Source of the DNA: Gloeopeniophorella convolvens
Taxonomy: Eukaryota > Basidiomycota > Agaricomycetes > Russulales
NCBI GenBank assembly: GCA_022496205.1
Contig: WTXD01000109.1
Span: 1-53,225, forward strand
Length of the DNA: 53,225 nucleotides
Direction: 5' to 3'
The position numbers were made by a program, and so were the translations under genes. Positions 33,563 to 45,869 of the stretch are shown in pieces. Under the pieces are notes generated by a model. That model was not told where the DNA came from and ran no database searches. It saw nothing but the letters and a program-made list of their open reading frames with translations. Positions within the stretch are counted from its first letter, which is position 1. Each line of letters opens with the position of its first letter.

Positions 33563-34652
33563 ACCACGGACGGCATGCGTACCTTGCCTAGTCGGCTTCG
33601 CATTGTAGAGTTTCGGCATGATATGTCCAGGAGGGCCTCGCCCCATGTCGTCTAGTAGCTATCAGGGGCATAGCCGTAACCATACAGCATACTGTAGTTC
33701 AACGAACGCAAACTTATCTCCACCTCTCATGTGCCATCGCTTACCGGTTGCCTCAAACCTCTCCTTCACTCAAGATGCACTCAGTGGTTTCTGTGATAAG
33801 TGCATTTGAAGGTGATCGTCGTGAATTGAAGAATCCTGTTTTTCAAACTGCAATATCGCCTTGGATACTATCTCGATGCGGGTTACAGAGCGTATGCCGA
33901 TCCACGTGCGGTGACGTCGACGACAGTCTGAGCCTCCCCCGAACGATTCAGCTGGCAAACGCGAATTCAGTCCAGTGCGCGCGCCGCCGTTTCCTGCTAT
34001 TATCCTCGTTCGAGTCGTGATCGACACTTTCTCCGCCAGTATGTCGATTGGGCTAAACACAACCCTGTTTCCGTAGGACAGCGTGGGACCAATAGGGACC
34101 AATGGTCTCCCAAGGCAGGCGCCGGGGGCGCGCTTGTCCGCAGTCGCCACTTGTCGCCATCGCCCGTGTCACCGCCGGTGCCTGCCAGTTCGCTATCATA
34201 ATCTCATCGGGCCTTCACCGTAGTGCATTGCCACGCTCTGAAGGTGCACCAACAACAGCTCAAAGCCTCAAAACACCCTTTTCATCTTTCCTTGGCCACC
34301 ACAGAGCGCTCAGCGCATCGACACTCCTTACAGTGTCAACAGCGGGCCGTTGGGTCGACGTCCGCAAGAACCACTGGTCGCGGCATTGTGTCCAACCCAC
34401 CCACTTCTCCTTGGGATAAAAACCTTCTGAGAGGTTGTGCGCATGCATAGTATCGCCAGCCGTTCTCGTTAGCTTGATCATCCCTACGTCGTCGACACGT
34501 AGAATTCTGCTTTCCTTGAGCGCCGAGCGGGACGTATCTGAAATCGAATTCAACATCCGGGGCAATCTCCTCAGAGTGCGTAGGGGCCCGGAATCCTCCA
34601 CTCTCCCGGGTCTCATATACTTCATCGTTGTGCAGGTGCCGTCTACCAAACT
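33563..34652. other. Intergenic, 1.1 kb
   Basis: 3' flank of formate dehydrogenase and upstream region of the next F-box gene. A good acceptor (TTGTGCAG) lies 17 bases before the ATG at 34653, so a short upstream coding exon may exist as in the paralogues, but no ATG with the right phase was found. Confidence 0.5.
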
Positions 34653-36197
34653 ATGACGATCGAATCCCTTTCGGATGTCGTACTCTTGAACATTTTCGAT
34701 CACGTCCGGGATTTCGTCCAGAAGCTCAGAGCCCAGCAGGAGCTTCGATCGGAGCCGCACCAACTCCAGTGGTACACCCTCGTACCGGCGCATGTGTGCC
34801 AGAGGTGGCGCCAAATCATCATTGCATCTCCTGGACGTTTGCGACTCTCCGTACTCTGCTCCTGGGGCCTTCCCATAGCCGATATACTGTGTCATTCACC
34901 CCCAGAAATTCCGATCAGTATCTACTACCCCAAGGCACGTTTTGGCCTCACTAACCCGACACGGAAAGAGATGACGGGCATACTGCTTGCACTTCGACAC
35001 CTCGACCGGGTGCACCACATCTCAATCGAGGCCCAACGTCTGGAAATGGACGAGTTGTTATTGACGGCGGGGAGGCCATCCCCGAGGCTTGCTACACTTT
35101 CCATCACATGCCGCGAAGGTCTAGTCAGTCTCCCGCCTTCGTTCACAGTTGAAGGCAACGAGTGTCTGCGCAAACTCGAATTCATGAATATCCGCTATCC
35201 TTTACCATCTGCTCCTACTCTTACCGAGTTTCGCTTCAGTTTCCGCGACTATGCCCCTGTCTCGGGACCGACGGGCAACATACTCCAGGATCTGGCATGT
35301 CATCTGCGCACCATGCACCGACTGGAACGCCTTGCTTTGAAGCTCCCGATACCCCTGGATGTTTTACCTATCGAGGACAAGTCGCGGATCCCACTACCAA
35401 GACTATCCGAGCTCACGTTTGAAGGCCGGCACTCGCATCTGGAGGATCTGATCAGCATCATCGATGCTCCTTCCCTTCTCAACCTCGACATCTGCTTCGA
35501 AGACGATGGAGAAACGCCGTTTGCCCTTCCAGAACTGGCGAGTTACATTCGGGCTTCTCCCACGTTCAATGCCAATGCCGCCCAAGTGGGAGTCGTCGAC
35601 GGCTCTTTCTGTATCAAGACATCATCTGATGCCTGTCGCATTCAACTCAGAACCCCCCTTAGAGAGCAGATGTGGGACCAAGACGAGCCTGGCTGGAATA
35701 TCAAAGAACTGGAGCAAGAACCAATGAAGTCTACCCTCATGACCATTCATTCTGCATTGGCGCCCGTCCTCTCGTCTGTGAAGACACTTGCTCTTACCTT
35801 CGATGATGACGATTACTTCTGGGGTACGATTGGGGACATTGATTCCATGAATTATGCCGCCATCTACCTTTTTTACTTTTGCATAGTCCTCCGATGGTTT
35901 AGGTCGGCGACAGCCTTGAGGCTCGACAACTTCATTGCACAAGCAGCCAAAGAAGTGGGGTTCTGGGATTGGTTTGACTTTGTACCCGGGCTTAAGGACA
36001 TCACGCTATCATTCCACGCCAACGACGAGGTCGGCTCTCCAAGCTTGATTCTTAATGAATGGTCTGTGAGGCTCTTTTCTCGCTACCGCGAGCTTCAACT
36101 GCAGGATATAGCGTTGCATTGTAGGACCTACCCGACAATGGGGCTGAAGCCCAGATGGGCAGAGAGGTACGAAGACATCATGGCCAATCGTGGGTAG
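34653..36197 (+). CDS. F-box protein (514 aa)
   Basis: One long exon of 514 residues from ATG 34653 to TAG 36195. F-box: MTIESLSDVVLLNIFDHV, then WYTLVPAHVCQRWRQIIIASP, the hallmark of the IHSLPD/IESLPD family in this window. The rest is Leu-rich with aromatic patches and an acidic stretch (DDDDYFW near residue 388). Likely an SCF substrate adaptor, target unknown. The three relatives start with a 34-70 nt first exon and an intron just upstream of the homologous position; here the acceptor is present but the exon was not found, so the true N-terminus may be longer. Frame fully open, so this and the 1004-2552 gene are the two intact members of this subfamily. Confidence 0.82.
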   Translation: MTIESLSDVVLLNIFDHVRDFVQKLRAQQELRSEPHQLQWYTLVPAHVCQRWRQIIIASPGRLRLSVLCSWGLPIADILCHSPPEIPISIYYPKARFGLTNPTRKEMTGILLALRHLDRVHHISIEAQRLEMDELLLTAGRPSPRLATLSITCREGLVSLPPSFTVEGNECLRKLEFMNIRYPLPSAPTLTEFRFSFRDYAPVSGPTGNILQDLACHLRTMHRLERLALKLPIPLDVLPIEDKSRIPLPRLSELTFEGRHSHLEDLISIIDAPSLLNLDICFEDDGETPFALPELASYIRASPTFNANAAQVGVVDGSFCIKTSSDACRIQLRTPLREQMWDQDEPGWNIKELEQEPMKSTLMTIHSALAPVLSSVKTLALTFDDDDYFWGTIGDIDSMNYAAIYLFYFCIVLRWFRSATALRLDNFIAQAAKEVGFWDWFDFVPGLKDITLSFHANDEVGSPSLILNEWSVRLFSRYRELQLQDIALHCRTYPTMGLKPRWAERYEDIMANRG

Positions 36198-37571
36198 GAC
36201 TAGGATATAGTATTTATCGTGGCTCGAATAGCCTACTTTATCCACCGACGCAGCACTGCCTATATACTGAGATTAAGTCACCAATGTTATTTACCGCGTA
36301 TCGTGCGCATCCACAGAGCTGTGCGGCGCTCGGCGGCGGGCTAGCTGGTCGCAAAATGCCTCGAAAGCGCATATATAAGCATGCGACCTTCCGATAAGCT
36401 TGCTGGACCTGCGCCGCTCCTACCTCTGTCCCTGGTGGCTAGTTCCATGCACCCCGCGCCGCCGCACTGGGCTTCATATGCTGTGCCGTCAGCAACTGCT
36501 CGCGCGGTAAGGAAGAACGAACATACCCACTGCCCACAGAGGGCCTGGAAGCACGGGGACCTATGTTCGCTGGTAGCCCGGATTGGGGCTGTTACCCACG
36601 CCGCCGTTCAGCCCCTGCGGGTACCCGTCATGCAATGCAAAGACGGGTGCTGCTACGAAGGGGTCGGCCCACCACGGAGAGCGGGCAAGTTGCCTGCAGT
36701 AAAGCCGCGCGGGAGAGCCGGGAGAGCTGCGAGGCCGCGCGGGCGCGCCTGCATTGTGCTTGCACTGCCGAGAGGGCGGCACGCCCGTGTCCGCCTGCGT
36801 CGCGCCGAGCGTAGCAGAGTCATTTGGGTCGATCCCGAGCTCACTCGCTGATGAGACCGAGTCCCGACTGTGCTGTGCCATCACCTCCACCCCCGCCACG
36901 CACCTGTAAGAGAGGTCCAGATGTGTACTGGGTAGCGGTTTCTGCAGTGCAGATTGGACCTAATGCTACTGGGTTGGCAGTGCGAGAGTCGTGCGCGCGC
37001 GCGCGGGTGCGGCTGCCCGGGCGGTTAACTGCTGCGAGGGTTTTGCGTGGCAGAAGGGGAAGCGGCAGCACCCTGGTTCATTTTGTCCTATAGTTATAGG
37101 GACCATGACATAGGTCGTCTCGGAACCATGTCCAGAGCGGGAGACCGTAGGTAGGATATGGACGTTGTGCAATGTGCAGGCCTCTGGACTTGAACGGCCG
37201 ACAGATGCCAGGAACGGGTCCGAGATTTGGGGATCGCTGGGGGTTTGACCTGGACGACGACCAGTATTTCTCAACCACGCAGAGCGCTGCATAGACCTGA
37301 TCTGTTCATTTTTGGGAAGACTAAACGAGACAGTTGAGGGGAACGTGGAGGCGACGGGTCTGCAGGAGGTGGCAGGGGGCTGAGTTACTAGCTCGGAAAA
37401 CGCATTTGTAAGCCCGCGACGCGCACGCGTTCTGCCGGCACGTCCCTGCACGTCCAGGCACGTCCTGTCTTCAGCATCCTCGCGTCTTGCGGCTTGTCGT
37501 TACAGCTACTCATCTATTCTCGCCCTGACACAAAATTGCGTGCAAATGCTCTCAGTTTGCTTCCCCCGACA
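36198..37571. other. Intergenic, GC-rich, 1.4 kb
   Basis: No gene is seen. It is rich in CG dinucleotides and short alternating runs (GCGCGCGCGCGCGG near 36995) and contains a small imperfect repeat of GCACGTCC near 37438-37467. The 3' end is the F-box pseudogene's leader. Confidence 0.5.
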
Positions 37572-39158
37572 ATGACAGAAGACGATCGCATTCCTGAGCA
37601 TGAGTCGCGGGGTTCAGGCCACAGCGCCTCCATTAAAAATTGTACGCCCTTCCCTCCTGATCCTACGGCGCTTCTCACAATGTGCCGCATCAGATGTTGA
37701 CAAAGCGGCAATCCACTCTCTTCCCGACATCGCGCTCCTCGAGATTTTCGATGTGCTTAGGGAAGTTCAGTCGTCCGATCCCTGGTCTAGGAAGAGGAAG
37801 CCTTGGTACAGGCTCGTGCCGGCTCATGTCTGTAGCCGCTGGCGGAGGATTATCCTGGCGTCTCCAAAACGCTTAGATTTGACCATTCACTGCGGAAACT
37901 CCACGCCCGTTTCAGAGGTTCTCCAAAACTCACCCCCGTTTCCTCTCGACATCGAATATTGGTTTCGTGAAGCCACCACTACAGAGACACTGGACAATGC
38001 TCTCCTCGCACTTGAATATCATGAAAGGATCGCTTATATACGCCTCTCCGCTTCAGTCGAAGTTCTTGAGCGACTTCTCTCCTCAATCAAGGGGGGACCC
38101 CGCACCTTCAAGTCCTGGACATCACATCTTCACCATGTTATAGGGACGCCCAGTTCGCTCTGCCGAAGGCATTACTCGCTGGCGACACCCCGCAGTTAAG
38201 CCACCTCCACTTGTGGAGCGTGGCACTTCCTTCCTTTCATCATTCCTTTCAGCATCTCCCGAGTATCGCCTCGTTTCGATTCAACATACAACTTGGTACC
38301 CCTCAAGCGTCATGGATGGACCAGGTCTTAAACGCTCTGCGAGCGATGCCTCAACTGCAGGAGCTCCACCTTGTCTTCGGCAACCACGAATTCTCCCCCT
38401 CCTCTCAATCGGCACGGATCACGCTCCCCCTGCTGTTGAGTCTGACGTTCTTCGGCTTGACCGACCACATCGAGGAACTGATGAGCCACCTCGATGTACC
38501 CTCCCTATATGAATTTACCGTCGATGTCCGGGATACATTCGTCCCCCTCATGCCATTGCTCACTCAGTTCATCAACCAATCAACCGTAATGCGATCCCCC
38601 CTTGCTTTCGTTGGTGTAGCAAACGAGTGCATATGTATCAGGATTGGTGACTGCCCTGTTGGCCGCGGCTCGTTCACACTTCGAGCCTGCAAGGTCAATC
38701 GGCACAGCGTCGGCGATTCGGCCATACAAATCTCCGCGACCCTCGCATCCGCGTTTGCAAAGGTAGAAGTGCTCGTTCTCGGTTTTGACGGCAATGGCTG
38801 TGTCCTTAGTCGATACCACCGCACTGCTCCCGACCCCGGAACCTGGGATGCCATACTCCCGGCAATGGATGCGGTGACCGCGCTGCGGGTCGACGGCGAG
38901 TCCTCTGTCTCTCTCGTCGAGGCCCTGTGCCAGCCCAGCCCGGTCAAAATACTTCCCCGCTTGCGCAACATCCGGTTGTCCTTCCACATATCCGACGGGG
39001 ACACGTTCAACCCATGTGACGTGCTGATGAGATATCAGCCGTTAACTGAAGAGAGCCGGGACGGCGAAAATGCAGTTGACGTGTCTTGTGCAGTGTTCAA
39101 TCAGGACAACTTCGAGGGTCGAAATGACGATCTCAAATGTCAATTATGTGATTGGTGA
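37572..39158 (+). pseudogene. F-box gene with a 1-nt frameshift
   Basis: Exon 37572-37641 (ATG, 70 nt), GT-AG intron 37642-37693, exon 37694-39158. The F-box reads AIHSLPDIALLEIFDVL then WYRLVPAHVCSRWRRIILASP. At the G-run 38091-38096 the frame must step back by one: reading on directly gives nonsense and a stop at 38197-38199, while the other frame resumes with PHLQVLDI, clear homology to the sister gene's NLEHLQL, and stays open to 39158. One missing G explains it. The gene would otherwise encode about 508 residues. A homopolymer undercall is as likely as a real mutation. A poly-T tract of the retrotransposon begins 92 bp past its end. Confidence 0.75.
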
Positions 39159-39250
39159 GGAGTGGCGAACGGAGACCGAACGGAGGCACTTATTTATGAC
39201 CGTATCTTATCTTTATTTATCACCAAGTCAAAACCGTATGTGCATGTATA

Positions 39251-42200
39251 TTTTTTTTTTTTTTTTTTTTATATCAGCATTTATATTCCGCAACAGCGAG
39301 TCCATCGCAAGACGCGGTCGCACTACATATGTAATACAGTTTCACAGGGTCTGAGTCAAGGTATGCGTAATCGGGCCGGGCGCAAATAGAAGTAGTAAGT
39401 AGTAGTCAAAGTCTGATTCGCCGCTAGGGCGTTAGAGTTCCGAGCCGCTTTCACAGCGACAAAGTGGTGGCCATATATAGGCCGCAACCACGCGTGGGAC
39501 CTTCAGGGGGGTTCCGGGGGCTGGGGGGGCGAGCGGGGCACCATCAGGCAGCGAGTGGCCTCGATGAACTTGGCCAGCGCGGCGCCCCCCTCCTTTGTTC
39601 CGAATATTTTATGCAGCGAGTAGTCGTGGGCGATGGGACGGAGGATGGATCGGCGGGGTTCGGCATAGAGTGGGCATGAAGTAAGGACGTGTTCGATGGT
39701 CTGAAGTGGTGCGTCCGGACAGTCGCATGACGTGCGTTCTGTCGGTTTCATCATGGCGGTGTAAGCACCGCAGAAGGCGTGGCCGGTGAGGAGGCGGGTG
39801 AATGTGGAGATGATGGGCCGGGCCGTCTTTGCCGAGTGCATGGCTTGGTAAGCCGGTGCGAGTTTGCCGTTAGGCGGGTTGGGGAGACCTCGCCAAGCAT
39901 CCGATCGCCAAGGAGAGGCGTGCCAGCGTTGTTTCCAAGCAAACGCGGCCGCTTCCTTGTTGGACATTCGCTGATGAGAGAGAGTATGGGGTTCTCTCTG
40001 ATTCGGGAGGAGGGGGAGGGAGACGCCGGACTTGGCGAGCTCGTCAGCGCGCTCATTGCCGAGGATTCCCGTGTGCCCCGGGCACCACCGGATTTCCACC
40101 GTCAGGTCCCTAGAATGAGAGAGGATATTATCAATGGTTTGTTTGAATGTTAGGGAGTATTTCTGGGCCACATGAGGGCGCGCAGAGTAGATCGTGTGGA
40201 GGGATGAAAAAGAGTCCGAAAGAAAAATGACGCGCCGGCAGTCAGGACGTGACATAAGAGCAGTCTGGGCCATCGTTGCCCCGGCAGCCAGGGCCGCCAT
40301 CTCCGCGTCGAATATGGTGGCGGACGTTCCAAGGGACCGCGCCGTATTGGCCGTTTCCGCTCCCTGAAAGAAGACGGTCACGCCATAACCCGAGTGCATG
40401 ACTGAATCCCCGTTCGGGTCAAAACGGGAGCCATCTGTGAAGATAAAGAGTGTGTTCGATGAGTGATCAATGGAGTCGGCTTTGAGCCGGAGTACGTAGG
40501 GTTTGCGTGCGTCACCACGGTAGGTATTTGTATCAATGATGAGACGTTTACCCCAGTTGTTGCCGCGAGCCCATGGGGGCGCGGCATATAGGTTGAGGCG
40601 TTCGCCTCCTTGCGCGACTCTGGCGGCTAGTCGGGTGAGGGTGGTCTGAATGGGTCGGGAGCGGGGGATGGTGATGGGGAGCGGCGGTTCGCCGTCTTCC
40701 CAGACACCCCATTCGTTGCCGAGTCGGGAGAGTAGTTGTGATTTCGCGTCTAGCTTGGATAGACGCAAAGCCATGTTGCTGACGAGCATCTCCAGGCGTA
40801 AATCCATGGGGAGGATGCCCGCCAGCATCTGTAGAGGTTCAGTGGGCGTCGTGCGAAACGCGCCCATAGTGAGTCGGATGCCGTCGTTCATGGCAGTCTG
40901 AAGAGAGCGGATGAGGGTTTTTTGTCCTGTGCCCCGGTACCAGACCGGGGCAGCGTATGTTAGGACAGGGAGGATGATGCCGTTGATGGCCAGCCTCCAG
41001 TTGGCGAGGTCTAGGCCGCGGATGGAGTTGCCCAGTATGCGTAGCGCGTTGATTGAGCTTTTGGCGCGCGCGCACATGATTTTCACATGCTGGTCGAACT
41101 TGAGGGTTGGGTCGAAGTAAATGCCGAGGTATCTCACGCAAGTTGATGCGCGTATGATGATGTCAGCATTTTTCTTCGGAGACCAGACTTTGAGCGCCTT
41201 AGGTAAGGTCGCGCGGCTCCAGGGTTTCCTAAAGAAGATGAGTTCGCTTTTGGACTCCTCGATTTGGAGTCCAGCTCGCGTAAGCCAGTCAAGGCAGTCA
41301 GCATAAGCGTCTCGTAGTAGGAGTTTGACGCGGGTGAAGTCTGAGCCGCATGCGAATATGTTACCGTCGTCCATATACATACTAAGCGAAGTGTTCGCCC
41401 ACTTTCTCCCGATGTGGAGTAGTGGGGAGGCGTAGATGATGGATAAGACGGGTGAGAGCGGGGAGCCTTGCGGCGTCCCAACCGCCAGGTCTATCGGGTC
41501 GCCCGTGTACCCGTTGAAACGGAGTCTGACTTTGCGTTCTGCGAGGAACGATCTGGTCCACTCGCAGGTCTCGTTGGAGAAACCTAGATCGCGCATGATC
41601 TGGATGGCGCGGTCGTGGTTGATATTGTCGAAGAAGCCCTGAATGTCAAAGAGGAGACATCCGGCGACCAGTCCTTGTTCAGTGGCCGCCTGTATGTCAT
41701 GTACCATGGCGAGACCGGCGTCCGTGCAGTTGGAGGCATTCCTGCCTCCGAACTGATTGGTGGGAACGATGCGGTGGGTGCCTATGTCATGGAGGATTCT
41801 GCGCGTCATCACTTTCTCGAGGAGTTTGCCGAAGCACTCTAGTAGAGCGATCGGGCGCCAGTTCTTGACCTGTGAGTAGTCAGTCCGGTTTGGTTTGGGT
41901 ATCATGACGACCATGGCAGTCTTCCATGGTTGGGGGTGATGGCCGAGTCTAAGGCACGCATCAAAGAGTCGCGTGATCCGGGCCGGGTGGAGGGCCCAGA
42001 CTCGTTTGATGAGATTGTATGCGTGTCCACTTAGGCCTGGGGCAGACCGTTGTGACGCGTCTTTGAGGCAATCATCTATCTCTTGTTCGCAGATAGGATG
42101 ATGTGGTCTCGTTGGGTGGATGGGCGGGTCATCTGGGAACCGAAGCGGGACTTCGGGGGGAGTAGCGTTAAAGCATCTCCTCTGGAACGCGTCAGCAATG

Positions 42201-43010
42201 AGCGGAGATGAGTCAAGTAGTCGGCCGTCATCCCCTTTGAGGAAAGGGACGTTTTTGAGGCGGCGGCCATGGCGCCACTTGGCTACTGACCATAGCGTGT
42301 CTATGTCAGCGTAGCCGAGAAGTTTGTTGGCCCATTCTCGTTTGGCGACTTTGACTTTCTTCCTCATTTCTTTCGCAAGGGATTTGCGTTCTTCGTCTGT
42401 TTGCGCCTCCCGGACTAGCTTGACGGCTGCTTGGCACTCAGGGTTCCACCATTTGGATTCGAACTTAGACGGTTTACGCTTGTTCATTGATGCCGCGAGT
42501 GCGGTGTCAATGTCGTAAGTGAGGCTCTCTGCCTCGCCGTCTAGTTGCCATTGGTTATTGAGCGGGACTGAGTCAGCCGGCCGAATGGGGAAGTTTTCGG
42601 CCCATTTGTCGGCGTAGTCCGGGTCGAAGACGTAACCGGTGGGGCCGGGTTCGTCTTCGAAGTCTTCTGGCGACGCAAGTGGTTGCGCGTGGATGAGAAG
42701 TGCCGAGTGGTCCGAGCCTAGGCTCGCGGCACGGTCTACGCTGTGGTTGACGAAAGTACGGTTAATGCGTGCCTGTAGGTTCTCCCACATGAGGTCGATG
42801 ACAGAATCTCTTTGGTCACCTTCCCCCAGCGAGTCGTGACACCGGGTTCATTGATGAGGTTGAGGAAGTTGAGTTCCGCCCAGTCCAGTAGGTTGGACGA
42901 GTCCTCCGGGTTACCCAGGCGAGTCCCAGGCGTTTTGCCAGTCTTTGACTTTCCACATCGTTCCCACGCCCCGGTAAGGCGGTCCGTCGGACCACTCTTC
43001 ATTTCGAACT
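39251..43010 (-). mobile_element. 5'-truncated non-LTR retrotransposon (RT + RNase H)
   Basis: On the minus strand the element runs from about 43010 to a 20-nt poly(A) tail (T20 at 39251-39270). It encodes the end of an endonuclease domain, reverse transcriptase, RNase H and a C-terminal Cys/His motif, as in fungal Tad1/I-type elements. The 5' end is missing the catalytic N-terminal half of the endonuclease and any ORF1, the usual result of incomplete reverse transcription. A target-site duplication could not be identified. It lies between the F-box pseudogene and the MULE transposase, which points the other way. Confidence 0.85.
39503..43002 (-). pseudogene. Retrotransposon polyprotein, endonuclease remnant-RT-RNase H, one frameshift
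   Basis: A frame of 1095 residues (39503-42790) follows a ~60-residue endonuclease tail in another frame (from 43002). They join by one missing G at the C-run 42823-42827 (plus strand), which restores RWGEGDQRDSVIDLMW; the IDL motif belongs to the EEP endonuclease fold. Within the 1095-residue frame: RT motif A LLFDIQGFFD (Asp382), GTPQGSPLSP (438-447), catalytic YMDD (472-475); RNase H with FTDGS (Asp786), AEMAALAAG (Glu830), LSDS (Asp859) and HTGILGNERADE (Asp916); then a Cys-rich tail CDCP...HVLTSCP. RT and RNase H catalytic residues are all present, so decay is limited to the truncation and the frameshift. Confidence 0.85.
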
Positions 43011-43187
43011 CAGACTTTATTGTTTTATCTTGAACGCTTTTGTCATTTCTTGTATGTAATCAAATCAGTAATATACTATGAGTAATGTGTCTGCACCAGT
43101 GTGTCTGTGTCTGGGAGGACGAGGGAAGGGGGATGGGGGATGGGGGACACACACCTCCTCCTCCTCCTCCCCCTTACCTTCCCGAAA

Positions 43188-45869
43188 ATGGCAACATTTG
43201 ACATCCCTGTCGGTCCCGCGCTCAGTGACATCACACGCCATGCCGGCCGAAGGCGCCGTACCGATGACCCGGCCACCTCCCGTCGCAAAGGGAGCATCGC
43301 GTACGACCGGGAAAAAGGCGGGATGCATTTGGAATGGCTAAATCTTGATGCATTCAAAGCCTGGCTTGCTGCCGAAGAACATCAACACGGCGTGGAGTTC
43401 ATTTCACACCAGACCGAACGCCCGGAGCCATCCGATAGCCCAATCTGGCTGGAGCGGCGTACCCTCAAATGTTCCCGAGAGGGCTCGGGGGGCGTGAGGT
43501 TCAAACGTTACAAGAAGAAGCACGACTGGAATCGGAAGATTCCCACCAAGCACACGGGCTGCGGGGCGCGCATCACCATCAAACTCTATCCGCACGTCCA
43601 GACCGTGCTTGGCAAGTACGAGGCCGAGCACGACCACGAGATCGGAAATGAAAACCTTATATTCATCCGCCTCTCGGGGCCAGTATGGGAGAAGATCATG
43701 GCGTTGGTACACACAGGAGTGGAGGGTAAAGCGATAGTGAGTCACTAGATCTAATCATTCATTTCGTTAATCTGACGGCTGTTTAGCTTAAGCAGATCCG
43801 CGAATCGACCACCCCGACAGAGCGCGATCATTATATCACTATGCGCGATATTAGTCGTATCCGTCGCATCGTCGAGAGCGACGAGATTCGATTCGATGAG
43901 AACGACGCGATCTCGGCAAGCGTTTGGGTTGAGCAGCTTCGTAAGGGCGGAGATCTGGTGTTCCTGAAGGACAAAACAGATCCTGTCCCAGAAGGATCTC
44001 TGCTAGCACAGGAGACCTTTGTGCTCTGCATTCAAACCCAATTCCAGCAATCCATGTTCACTCTACTGGGAGGTGATTTCCTGGCAATAGATGCCACCCA
44101 CAACACTACACAGTACTCTGGCCTCCAGCTGTTTACCCTGATTATCAGAGATCATTGGGGCCATGGTACGCTTCAGATTTCATTTCCCCTTCATTTCCGC
44201 TTAATTTGGCGTTGGCAGGTGTTCCCGCTGCCTGGATGCTGTCATCTAGCGGCACCCAGGCAACCATTCTCCATTTTCTCAATTTAGTAAAGTCTTGGAA
44301 CCCGTCCGTTACACCAAAGATCGTCATGACCGATCGCGATCAAGCGCAAATGAACGCGATCAAGGTCGCCTTCCCTGGCTGCACAATGCTGCTATGCTGG
44401 TGGCACGTCCTGCGTGCGATTCGGACGCATTTCAATACAACCGCGTTCCCGGAGCTCTGGGCATTGATTCGAAAATGGGTGAGAACGGCCGATCGAGATC
44501 AATTCTTCACCTGGTGGGATCAGATCAGAACCGATCCCTCGGTTCCCCAAAGCATGATCGATTATCTGCAGCTGAACTGGATGACCGTCCTCCCTCAATG
44601 GACGGGATGGTCGCGGTTACACCGCACGATCTTTCAAGAGGGTGATACGAACATGCTTATCGAGGCGTAAGTAGTCTTATCGGTCCGAGATTAGGCAAGA
44701 TCGGTGCAAATCTAATGTTATATCCCCCTAGATATCACCATGTACTCAAATCTACTTGGCTGGATGGGAAGCGAAATCGCCGAGTCGATCATCTCCTCCA
44801 TACCTTGGTGGAGAACATGCTGCCGACGTACGAGAACCGTCACCGCCGCCAAGGGCTTGGTTTCGAAGGTCCCAACTTGGCTGATGCTCGGCGCGCCAAG
44901 ATCATGAAGCGCGCCGCGGAGATGAAGACCGACGTCCAGCTATTGGACGACGGGCGGTATTACGTGCGATCCGCATCGAATACATCCCATATGTATTATG
45001 TCGATCTCGGCCGAGCGGCCTGTGACTGCCTAGATTGGCCGCGCATCCGTTTTTGCAAGCACATCGCCGCCGTCCAGCTGTCGGTCGGTGTGCAGGCGGA
45101 GCCAATCAGAGCCGTGGCGCCACTCCCGAAGATCCCCTCGCTGCTTTCGGTACTCACGCACACGCCCGAGGTCCACAAGGAGAAATCAAAGAAGATGCTG
45201 GAACATGTAATATCCCTGTCTACGGCGCTCCTCAGTGACGACGCTGTGCCTTCATCTCCGACATCGGTTCGATCGCTCCAGGCGATCGAGTCACACGTTA
45301 TGGCGTACGACGGCGCGGCGCGCTCAGCGGGTAGTGCACTTCCAGAAAAGGAGGTTATTGCCCCCAACCAGCACTCCTGGCCCGAGACCGCCGAGCGAAT
45401 GGGGGCAAAGGCGGCGCAGAAGCACACCAAAAGGCGCCGACCCAGCGACGCAGCTAACCAACCAAGTGCGACGGAGCGCATCGGCGAGCTGAACCGCAAG
45501 GCGCCTCGCATCAAGAACACCGACCCATACGGCGGTGGCCAAGATTCTGGGAAGAATGCCGCCACCGATGCACAGTCGGCCGCCAACAACATTGCTGCAC
45601 GCGCCCACGCAGCAAATCCGAATCTCCCACCCCCTCCCTCGCAGCCCAAGCGCGGCCGAAAGCGAGCCGACGCAACGCCAGCGCCGACGCCATCCGCTCC
45701 CCCACCCCTACCTGCGACCCCGCGCATTCCAGCGCTTCCCGCATTGCTGTCACACGCTCCTAATCCGGCCCCTATCACGTACAATTACGCACTTAGTCAG
45801 TTTCTTCCAGTCCGGCACAATCCCCCTCCCTCCCTCCCCTACAGCTATTACCCCCCTAGTACACAGTAG
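43188..45869 (+). CDS. MULE-type transposase with SWIM zinc finger, apparently intact (837 aa)
   Basis: Four exons: 43188-43736, 43787-44165, 44219-44666, 44732-45869, GT-AG and in phase, 837 residues. The N-terminal ~180 residues include a Cys/His-rich FAR1/WRKY-GCM-like segment (LKCSRE... KKKHDWNRKIPTKHTGCGARI ... AEHDHEI). The DDE core follows: IDATHNT (Asp285), GVPAAWMLSSS, MTDRD (Asp348) and LLCWWHV (369-373). A SWIM finger CxCx8CxH lies at 556-569. The tail (about 600-837) is low-complexity, Pro/Ala-rich with basic patches (KRRRP, KRGRKR), likely nuclear signals. Transposases of this superfamily cut and paste their own DNA. No stop or frameshift is seen, unlike the adjacent elements, so it may be recent or domesticated. 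Typical long terminal inverted repeats were not found. Confidence 0.85.

Noticed and set aside
34441..34652. Upstream coding exon for the F-box gene at 34653
   Set aside because: A donor-like GTGCGT and an acceptor are present, but no ATG in the required phase precedes the donor.
39225..43070. Target-site duplication of the non-LTR element
   Set aside because: GTATGTGCATGTA before the T-run and CTTGTATGTAATC beyond the 5' end are similar but not a clean duplication, so none is claimed.
44996..45784. 262-residue minus-strand frame, Gly/Ala-rich
   Set aside because: Shadow of the Pro/Ala-rich tail of the MULE transposase; composition is explained by the other strand.
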